Source: an uncultured Clostridia bacterium (lineage in GTDB: Bacteria; Bacillota; Clostridia; Oscillospirales; Acutalibacteraceae). From it: a DNA stretch of 64,000 bases. The first letter of the stretch is position 1. Each line of letters opens with the position of its first letter. Location: assembly GCA_946183365.1 (NCBI GenBank), contig CAMHAH010000003.1:62001-126000 (forward strand), read 5' to 3'. Under the pieces are notes generated by a model. The model saw only the letters and a program-made list of their open reading frames with translations. It did not search any database and was not told where the DNA came from. A program made the translations under genes and the position numbers. This document shows positions 58,817 through 64,000 of the stretch, piece by piece.

Positions 58817-59317
58817 TCATTTCTTTTCGGGGCCCTTGCTTACGGTAACGGTAACGTCGGCGCCCTTGGGGATTATCTGACCGCCGTCGGTGTAGCTGAT
58901 AACGTTGCCTTCCTCTACCTCGTCGCTGTATTCTTCAACGATAACGGGGTTGAGACCGACCTTCTTGATGAGGTTCTCAGCCTCTTTGCCGGTGAGCACG
59001 CCTACGTTGGGCACGGTCCTGCCCTCGCCTAAGCTTGTGATAACCCTTACCTCGCTCTTAGGCTCGACCACGGTGCCTGCCGCCGTGATCATATCCTCGA
59101 TAGAGCCCGCGGCGACTGTGTCGGAGTATCTCTCGCGCTGAACGGTCATGGTCAGTCCGAGGTCGGTGATAGCCTTCTCGGCGTCTGCCTTGGTCATGCC
59201 TATGACGTCTGGAACTTTGATCTCTTTAGCGCCGCAGCCCGCAAGCACGGCGACCGAGACAACAACAGCTATCAATAATAAAATACTAACGGTTTTCTTA
59301 ATAATTGTTTTGTTCAT
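58817..59317 (-). CDS. PASTA-domain lipoprotein
   Basis: This 166-aa protein has a lipobox (VLAGC, Cys28) after a hydrophobic signal, so it is probably anchored to the membrane. Two PASTA domains follow: VPDVIGMTKADAEKAITDLG (residues about 34-100) and VPNVGVLTGKEAENLIKKVG (residues about 101-163). PASTA domains bind muropeptides or beta-lactams and normally sit on Ser/Thr kinases. Free lipoproteins of this kind may sense or cap peptidoglycan. An extended -10 (TGGTATAAT, -10 at 59346-59351) lies 35 bp upstream. Confidence 0.9.
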   Translation of the reverse strand: MNKTIIKKTVSILLLIAVVVSVAVLAGCGAKEIKVPDVIGMTKADAEKAITDLGLTMTVQRERYSDTVAAGSIEDMITAAGTVVEPKSEVRVITSLGEGRTVPNVGVLTGKEAENLIKKVGLNPVIVEEYSDEVEEGNVISYTDGGQIIPKGADVTVTVSKGPEKK

Positions 59318-59443
59318 GATACAGCCTCCTAATAATATTATCCAAATTATACCATAAATCTTTTAACAATGCCAGTACTTTTTTGTGATTTTCACAAAAC
59401 TTATCATATTTTTTTCTAACGAAAAGAAAATTTGATATGCCGA

Positions 59444-59472
59444 TTGAATTTTGTCGGGGTTCGGAATATAAT
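59444..59472 (+). promoter_or_regulatory. Sigma-A promoter of the flavin reductase gene
   Basis: TTGAAT (59444-59449), 17-bp spacer, TATAAT (59467-59472), 46 bp upstream of the ATG at 59518. Confidence 0.8.
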
Positions 59473-59517
59473 TATACTGTTATCTAATACTAATTGAGCA
59501 TATCGCAGGAGGCTGTT

Positions 59518-60150
59518 ATGAAAGTATTATTGGTCAACGGAAGTCCCAACAAAAACGGATGCACCTATACCGCGCTGAGCGTTATCAAGCAAACTCTCAA
59601 CGAAGAGGGTATCGGTGCAGATATCTTCCATATAGGTAAGAAGCCCGTAGGCGGCTGCATAGCGTGTTATCAGTGCTCAAAAAAGGGCAAGTGCGTATTT
59701 GACGATGTAGTCAACGAGTTCACCGCGATGGCTCGCGATTATGACGGCTTTATATTCGGCTCTCCCGTATATTATTCGGGCATGAACGGCAACCTTAAGA
59801 GCTTTTTAGACAGAGCGTTCTTCTCATCCGGCAGTCAGGATCCCGATCCGTTCATGTATAAGCCCGCGGCAGCTATAGCGAGCGCCAGAAGAGCGGGCAC
59901 GACCTCAACTCTCGATCAAATAAACAAATTCTTTATGATACGCGAGATGCCCGTCGTATCGTCAAGATACTGGAACATGGTACACGGCAGCTCACCCGAA
60001 CAGGTGATGCAGGACGAAGAGGGCTTACAGATAATGCGCGTCCTCGCGCGCAACATGGCGTGGATGCTCAAGCTCAGAGAAGCCGGCGACAAAGCGGGCG
60101 TCCCGATGCCGAAGCAGGAAGAAAAGCTCTACACAAACTTTATAAGATGA
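59518..60150 (+). CDS. NADPH-dependent FMN reductase/flavodoxin-like protein
   Basis: This 210-aa protein has KVLLVNGSPNKNGCTYTALS (FMN phosphate loop) and GSPVYYSGMNGNLKSFLDRA, with a CIACYQCSKKGKC cysteine motif (about residues 47-59) that occurs in iron-sulphur flavoproteins. It is probably an oxygen-stress or redox protein. I chose ATG at 59518 after AGGAGG by 5 bases; the frame extends to 59494 without a site. A terminator follows at 60175. Confidence 0.9.
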   Translation: MKVLLVNGSPNKNGCTYTALSVIKQTLNEEGIGADIFHIGKKPVGGCIACYQCSKKGKCVFDDVVNEFTAMARDYDGFIFGSPVYYSGMNGNLKSFLDRAFFSSGSQDPDPFMYKPAAAIASARRAGTTSTLDQINKFFMIREMPVVSSRYWNMVHGSSPEQVMQDEEGLQIMRVLARNMAWMLKLREAGDKAGVPMPKQEEKLYTNFIR

Positions 60151-60174
60151 TTTCTTCTTTCCTTTTATGAAAAC

Positions 60175-60233
60175 AGGTTCATTTGAAAAGCGCGTTACTC
60201 CTGATAGAGACAGCTTTCAAATGAACCTTTTTG
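60175..60233. terminator. Bidirectional long-stem terminator
   Basis: AGGTTCATTTGAAA (60175-60188) pairs with TTTCAAATGAACCT (60215-60228), followed by TTTTTG on the + strand. Confidence 0.82.
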
Positions 60234-60237
60234 TTTA

Positions 60238-60861
60238 TTATCCGTTTATCAGCCAAGAGAACGCCTTAGCTGTCCTGATATCGGGATCTTTGAAGTGATT
60301 GCCGCTGTTCCACTCGAGCGCACAGCGCACACCCTGAGCTTTTATGACTTCTATATCCTCTCTGATACAGTCGCCAACCTTTGCCATCGTCGGGTTTTTT
60401 GCCTTTTCCTCTCGGTCGCCGAGGCTTAGATATATCGCCTCGCATTTAGGCTCATGCGTTTTCAGATATTCGGTAAAGCCCGGGAACCAGACCGACGGTG
60501 AAGCCGCCGCGGCTCCAAGGAAGATATCGGTCTGATAAACCGCCCACAGCGCGAACAGCCCCGCCAGTGAATAACCGCCGATATAATACCTTTTTGAGCT
60601 GTCCGAGCACAGCTCTTTTATCGATCCGAGCGTTTTCTCAGCTCTGCCGCCGAAGCCCTCGCTGCCAAAGACCGCGGGCGCCTGCCACGGCGACAGGTCG
60701 TTGTTCCAGTTATCCACCATGACCGCTTTTAAGAGGAAGTCAACTTCGCTCTTCTCGCCTATCAGCCTGACCTCATTCTCGATAACAGACAGGTCGTGAT
60801 CGTCTACCGGCTGTATAAGCACGGTCGAGGCGGCTTTGTTGCCGTATTCATAGATCTCCAT
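60238..60861 (-). CDS. Alpha/beta-hydrolase (esterase-like)
   Basis: This 207-aa protein shows the nucleophile elbow GGYSLAGL (Ser about residue 97), a LSLGDREE segment that could hold the acid, and a C-terminal EWNSGNHFKDP with the likely catalytic His. The arrangement resembles the putative esterase family. No signal peptide is seen, so it acts in the cytosol. The ATG at 60861 has a GAGGA-type site upstream. The repeat of 60885 lies just upstream of the gene. Confidence 0.85.
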   Translation of the reverse strand: MEIYEYGNKAASTVLIQPVDDHDLSVIENEVRLIGEKSEVDFLLKAVMVDNWNNDLSPWQAPAVFGSEGFGGRAEKTLGSIKELCSDSSKRYYIGGYSLAGLFALWAVYQTDIFLGAAAASPSVWFPGFTEYLKTHEPKCEAIYLSLGDREEKAKNPTMAKVGDCIREDIEVIKAQGVRCALEWNSGNHFKDPDIRTAKAFSWLING

Positions 60862-60884
60862 TTCAATATCCTCACATATTTTCT

Positions 60885-61019
60885 ACAAGAAAGTGTGCGC
60901 ATGGAGCGCGCGATTTAGTCTACCCATCTCCTGTGTATGGGTGCTGTGACCCAAATCACAGATTTGGACAGCACCTCAGCTCGTGCGCACGCAGTGCGCT
61001 ACTGAGCGGGGACTATAAA
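60885..61019. repeat. GTGCGCAC-containing dispersed repeat, copy 2
   Basis: Second copy of the element at 35047-35131. The two outer parts match closely and the last 39 bases (from CTCGTGCGCACGCAGTGCGC onward) are identical; about 50 bp (near 60931-60979) is inserted in the middle here and forms its own hairpin (CAAATCACAGATTTG). Confidence 0.82.
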
Positions 61020-61059
61020 AAACCGAGCCCGCCACTACCATTATAAGTGACGAGCTCCG
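61017..61059 (-). terminator. Terminator after the flavodoxin gene
   Basis: A GC-rich stem with G-U pairs (61023-61036 against 61046-61059) is followed by six T on the minus strand. Confidence 0.7.
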
Positions 61060-61064
61060 TTTTA

Positions 61065-61538
61065 TCAATACTTTTCCGCAAAGGCTTTGAGCTTTGCTTC
61101 ATCAACTCTGCCGTTGAGGACAGCTCCCTCGACGATAGTCGCGTTCGGAGCGCTGCTCTGTAAGCCCGATACCGCCTTGCCGAAGCCCGAGCCGCCGGAC
61201 GTAGCGAACAATACTATCTTCTTGCCGCTGAAATCATACGCCTCTAAAAAGCTGTTGATTATAGTCGGTGCGACATACCACCATATCGGAAATCCTACAA
61301 AGACAGTGTCATAATCAGCAATGTTGGCGCTGTTATCCGCGAGAGCGGGACGAGAGCTTTTGTCGCGCATCTCGACCGAGCTCCTCGACTGCTTATCCAT
61401 CCAGTTGAGGTCGGCTCTTGTATATGGTACAGCGGGACGTATCTCATACAGATCGGCTCCTGCCGCCTTAGCAAGATCCTTTGCTCTGTTAGCGGTAACT
61501 CCGCTCGCGGAAAAATACGCTACTAATTTTTTGCTCAT
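61065..61538 (-). CDS. Flavodoxin-family protein
   Basis: This 157-aa protein begins SKKLVAYFSASGVTANRAKD (FMN phosphate-binding loop) and has VFVGFPIWWYVAPTIINSFL and FATSGGSGFGKAVSGL, the type seen in Flavodoxin_4-like reductases. I chose ATG at 61538, 8 bases after AGGAG. It is related to the secreted-looking flavodoxin at 63436 (same GYPIWW/TSGGSG pattern), a pair of paralogues within 3 kb. It lies downstream of the CMD-cupin gene and the TetR regulator on the same strand, so they may share regulation. Confidence 0.9.
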   Translation of the reverse strand: MSKKLVAYFSASGVTANRAKDLAKAAGADLYEIRPAVPYTRADLNWMDKQSRSSVEMRDKSSRPALADNSANIADYDTVFVGFPIWWYVAPTIINSFLEAYDFSGKKIVLFATSGGSGFGKAVSGLQSSAPNATIVEGAVLNGRVDEAKLKAFAEKY

Positions 61539-61578
61539 ATTCAAAACTCCTATCTGTTTAATAATCTTTTTGCAATTA

Positions 61579-62337
61579 TTACTTTAGCTTACCGTAAACA
61601 TCATCGCCTACCGCTTCGAGCCATTCGTTTGACGTTTCTTCGCCGGGGATCTCGAGGGCAAGGTGAGCGAACCACGAGTCGGGAGCCGCTCCGTGCCAGT
61701 GCTTGACCTCTGTAGGAATATTGACGACCGTACCGGGGGTCATCTCGACAGCGTCCTTGCCCCACTCCTGATAGTATCCTCTGCCGCCTATGCAGATGAG
61801 CATTTGACCGCCCCCGCTCTTCGCGTGATGGATATGCCAGTTATTGCGGCATGAGGGCTCAAAGGTCACGTTATATATCGGTACCTGCTCTGAAGAAACG
61901 GGAGCAAGATAGCTTTGTCCTACAAAGAATTCTCCATACGGATTTGGCTCTCCTATCGGGAAGAATATCTCATTTTGGAACTTATCTTTCTCAGTCAGCG
62001 CGGGGGTATCCTCGTTCCAGACTTCCTTAGCGAGGCGGAATACCGCCCAGCCCTTAGGCCATCCGACATACATCGTTGCGTGAGTGATTATCGCGGCTAT
62101 CTCTTCCTTTGTCACTCCGTGAGCCTTGGCGTTCTGCAGATGATAAGTCAGCGAAGAGTCGGTGATGCCCGACGCCATCAGAGATACGACGGTGATGATA
62201 CACTTAGTCTTGACGCTTATCGCTTCTTCATTCCATACCTCGCCGAACAGCACGTCATCATTCAGATGAGCGAAGGTGGGCGCGAACTCACCCAGCTGGT
62301 CTCTGCCGGCGGTCTGTACTATCTTTTTGTCTTTCAT
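61579..62337 (-). CDS. Carboxymuconolactone decarboxylase-cupin fusion protein
   Basis: This 252-aa protein has a CMD/AhpD-like first half (FAHLNDDVLFGEVWNEEAIS, then KCIITVVSLMASGI and HLQNAKAHGVTKEEIAAIIT) and a C-terminal cupin (NNWHIHHAKSGGGQMLICIG, GRGYYQEWG, VNIPTEVKHWHGAAP, with metal His residues). The redox CxxC of AhpD is missing. Such fusions are frequent next to flavodoxin and TetR genes, perhaps in quinone or aldehyde detoxification. The MITE-like element at 62357 separates it from the TetR gene. Confidence 0.88.
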   Translation of the reverse strand: MKDKKIVQTAGRDQLGEFAPTFAHLNDDVLFGEVWNEEAISVKTKCIITVVSLMASGITDSSLTYHLQNAKAHGVTKEEIAAIITHATMYVGWPKGWAVFRLAKEVWNEDTPALTEKDKFQNEIFFPIGEPNPYGEFFVGQSYLAPVSSEQVPIYNVTFEPSCRNNWHIHHAKSGGGQMLICIGGRGYYQEWGKDAVEMTPGTVVNIPTEVKHWHGAAPDSWFAHLALEIPGEETSNEWLEAVGDDVYGKLK

Positions 62338-62356
62338 TTTTCATCGCTCCTTTGTG

Positions 62357-62634
62357 TAAGCAACCGAGAACAAATCCGAACCCGGTTTTGACAGGCAAAT
62401 TTCCGCCTGCTCTTTGTTAAAATCCTCGCGAACCCGTCAGGGTTCGCTGTGGTTTTGCCGCGATCAGACATAAATCTGCTCCGTCAAAACTCCTTTGGAC
62501 TGAAAATGAGCAAGATTTTGAGAAAAATTCGGTGCAGAAAGCGCGGGCAGGCTGGCGCCTGCCAAGATTGATAAGCCGAATTTTACCGAAATATTGCCAT
62601 TTACAGCGTGTTCGGATTTATTCTCGATTGCTTA
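62357..62634. mobile_element. MITE-like element, 278 bp
   Basis: 25-bp terminal inverted repeats (62357-62381 and 62610-62634) differ at two positions; they start TAAGCAA and contain GAGAA.AAATCCGAAC. The interior has no ORF. A GC-rich palindromic core (62542-62563) matches that of the element at 57733 in about 19 of 22 positions in the opposite orientation. Confidence 0.85.
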
Positions 62635-62649
62635 TTGTTTTTCTCTTTA

Positions 62650-63270
62650 TCATTTCAAAAGCTTCTCAGCGCAGGTGCAGGCGAGGTCATAGATCGAGTA
62701 GTAGGTATACCCTACCCCGGCGCTCTCCATAGCGCGCTTCTGTTTATCTGTCACTACTGTATACGGATAGATCCCGTAGATGAACGGGAAGAATGAGTAG
62801 ATGAACTCCTTTCTTTTGCTCTCGTTCATATCTGAGCAGAACTTCCTGAGCAATCGGTCGACAGCCTTCAGAGATCTGCCGTAGGCTACCTTGAACTCAC
62901 ACAGTCTCTCTTCTCTGCTGTTCTCCTCCATATCATAGTGGTTCATGCTCATGAGCTTAAGCAGAAGAGTACGCTTCTCTAATGATGACGCCAGAGCTCT
63001 CGCGATCTCTTCTCTCGTCAAGGCGTCATTGCTGTCGGTGATACCGTTCAGATCGTTCACCCACAGCTCATACTCCATTTGAAGGATAGCGAGGAAGATC
63101 TCTTCTTTAGTCTCAAAGTAGTTATATATAGAAGCGCGTGAGAATGTGGTGTACTCAGCGATCTTCATTATCGTAATATCCTTGAAGCTCATATCCTTAT
63201 ACAGCGTCTTGCACGCGGATATTATCTCTTCTTTGCGAGCGTTGGTATGCTCGGGAGAACCCTTTGGCAT
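62650..63270 (-). CDS. TetR-family transcription regulator
   Basis: This 206-aa regulator has the TetR HTH: AEYTTFSRASIYNYFETKEE (residues about 37-56), preceded by EIISACKTLYKDMSFKDITI. The ligand-binding half is helical with a long unconserved region. Its own promoter carries two palindromes of TGACA-N3-TGTCA type, so it probably represses itself. Since the CMD-cupin and flavodoxin genes follow on the same strand, it may control them too, perhaps in response to a reactive electrophile. Confidence 0.92.
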   Translation of the reverse strand: MPKGSPEHTNARKEEIISACKTLYKDMSFKDITIMKIAEYTTFSRASIYNYFETKEEIFLAILQMEYELWVNDLNGITDSNDALTREEIARALASSLEKRTLLLKLMSMNHYDMEENSREERLCEFKVAYGRSLKAVDRLLRKFCSDMNESKRKEFIYSFFPFIYGIYPYTVVTDKQKRAMESAGVGYTYYSIYDLACTCAEKLLK

Positions 63271-63292
63271 AATATCACCTGATTTATTTATT

Positions 63293-63343
63293 CTGACAAT
63301 ATGTCAGTATCTATAATATACACCCATTCTGACACAATGTCAA
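63293..63343 (-). promoter_or_regulatory. TetR promoter with two operators
   Basis: On the minus strand TTGACA (63338-63343), 17-bp spacer, TATATT (63315-63320). Operator A TGACA-CAA-TGTCA (63330-63342) covers the -35; operator B CTGACA-ATA-TGTCAG (63293-63307) lies just after the start site. Confidence 0.85.
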
Positions 63344-63391
63344 TATCTTTTTAATGTTTTAACTTTAATGTGACTGTAGATATCTGCCGAA

Positions 63392-63428
63392 GCATAAAGC
63401 GCCGTGCTCAATACACGGCGCTTTATGC
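63392..63428. terminator. Strong terminator between the secreted flavodoxin and the TetR gene
   Basis: A perfect 15-bp stem (63392-63406 with 63414-63428) around a 7-base loop. T-rich on both sides. Confidence 0.88.
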
Positions 63429-63435
63429 GTGTTTT

Positions 63436-64000
63436 TTACAGGTCAAAGCCCTTGACCCATCCCTCGATATCGGATGAGCTGCTCAGACGAGCGCCCTCGA
63501 GCCAGTTTCCGCTCTTCGCGTTCGCGGCAAGGTTGGTTCCGCTCGAGCCTATACCCGAGCCGCCCGAGGTACAGAACGGGATCATCGTTATGCCGTCAAA
63601 GCTGTAGCTCTCTACAAAGGTATCCATGATACGCGGCTCCTCGCCCCACCAGATCGGATAACCGATAAAGATAGTTGAATAGCCGTCGAGAGAGATCGTC
63701 TCACTGCCGATAGCGGGACGAACAGATTTATCGTTCTGCTCAATCGTCGTACGGCTGTTTTTATCGTTCCAGTTAAGGTCGTCAGACGTATAAGTTTGAG
63801 CCGCGGTTATCTCATAAATATCAGCGCCGGCAGCTGAGGCGATCGACTGCGCTACGCCCTTTGTCGTACCTGTCGCGGAGAAATATACTACCAGTGTTTT
63901 TGTTCCGTTCGTTTCAGGTTCTGTAGTGTTTTGCTGCTCGTTTGCCGCTGTTTCATCCTGCTGTGTCTCAGCTGCTTTTGTTTCGGCTACGGTCGCCTGA
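63436..64000 (-). CDS. Flavodoxin with an extracellular-type linker (start beyond the window)
   Basis: 188 codons are visible; the N-terminus is outside. The first about 35 residues are Ala/Glu/Thr/Gln-rich (a low-complexity linker of the kind found after lipoprotein signals), then KTLVVYFSATGTTKGVAQSI (FMN loop), FIGYPIWWGEEPRIMDTFVE and FCTSGGSGIGSSGTNL, the same fold as the protein at 61065. The linker suggests a secreted or lipid-anchored flavodoxin. The reported short open frame 63436-63627 is only its C-terminal part. Confidence 0.87.
   Translation of the reverse strand, partial: QATVAETKAAETQQDETAANEQQNTTEPETNGTKTLVVYFSATGTTKGVAQSIASAAGADIYEITAAQTYTSDDLNWNDKNSRTTIEQNDKSVRPAIGSETISLDGYSTIFIGYPIWWGEEPRIMDTFVESYSFDGITMIPFCTSGGSGIGSSGTNLAANAKSGNWLEGARLSSSSDIEGWVKGFDL

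Overview
The window looks like the chromosome of a low-to-mid GC anaerobic Firmicute of the Ruminococcus/Oscillospiraceae type. The signs are strong AGGAGG-type ribosome sites, sigma-A promoters, a CIRCE operator, a dockerin-type secreted protein, a secreted protein with AGIGGG-type beta-helix repeats, a SpoVT-family tail, TagD and LicD genes, and a molybdenum-hydroxylase cluster with MocA. The genus is inferred from gene content only.

Region 1 (1-26374, minus strand, visibly AT-rich) is a cell-surface polysaccharide locus read leftwards from one consensus promoter at 26346-26374. It starts with an initiating sugar-phosphate transferase. It then has an aldolase, a hydroxyacid dehydrogenase and an asparagine-synthase-like protein; GT4, GT2 and GT61 glycosyltransferases; TagD and LicD (polyol-phosphate or phosphocholine type decoration); an EpsG-like polymerase; a Wzm/Wzt-type ABC exporter; a pyruvyl-transferase-family protein; and ManC plus a phosphohexomutase. 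Three gene fragments show past recombination.

Region 2 (26440-30529) has a VanZ protein, a zinc-ribbon protein, and a large serine recombinase whose reading frame runs directly into the C-terminal three quarters of SpoVT. This suggests an element inserted in spoVT; no spoVT 5' half is seen in the window.

Region 3 (30720-38820) is core-like: a DUF308 membrane protein, an AarF/UbiB kinase, a CIRCE-controlled Hsp20, a large secreted repeat protein and a 39-aa peptide. Dispersed repeats surround the last two.

Region 4 (39052-50485) is an 11.4-kb element integrated in the initiator tRNA gene and flanked by 52-bp direct repeats. It has a tyrosine integrase with an internal HTH, a divergent repressor switch with two palindromes, an Xis-like protein, a P4-type primase-helicase, a sigma-like factor, a three-gene HTH/DUF4258/YgiT module, a previously hidden type I toxin with an antisense RNA, an 18-bp operator array, iteron-like repeats and a CHC2 zinc-finger protein. 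No capsid or relaxase gene is visible. The layout resembles a phage satellite (PICI-like) or a small integrative element.

Region 5 (50640-64000) has a MocA-like gene followed by two molybdenum-hydroxylase systems (a three-subunit one and a fused one), a GIY-YIG protein, dockerin and PASTA proteins, flavodoxins, an esterase, a CMD-cupin protein, a TetR regulator with two operators, and two MITE-like elements that share a GC-rich core.
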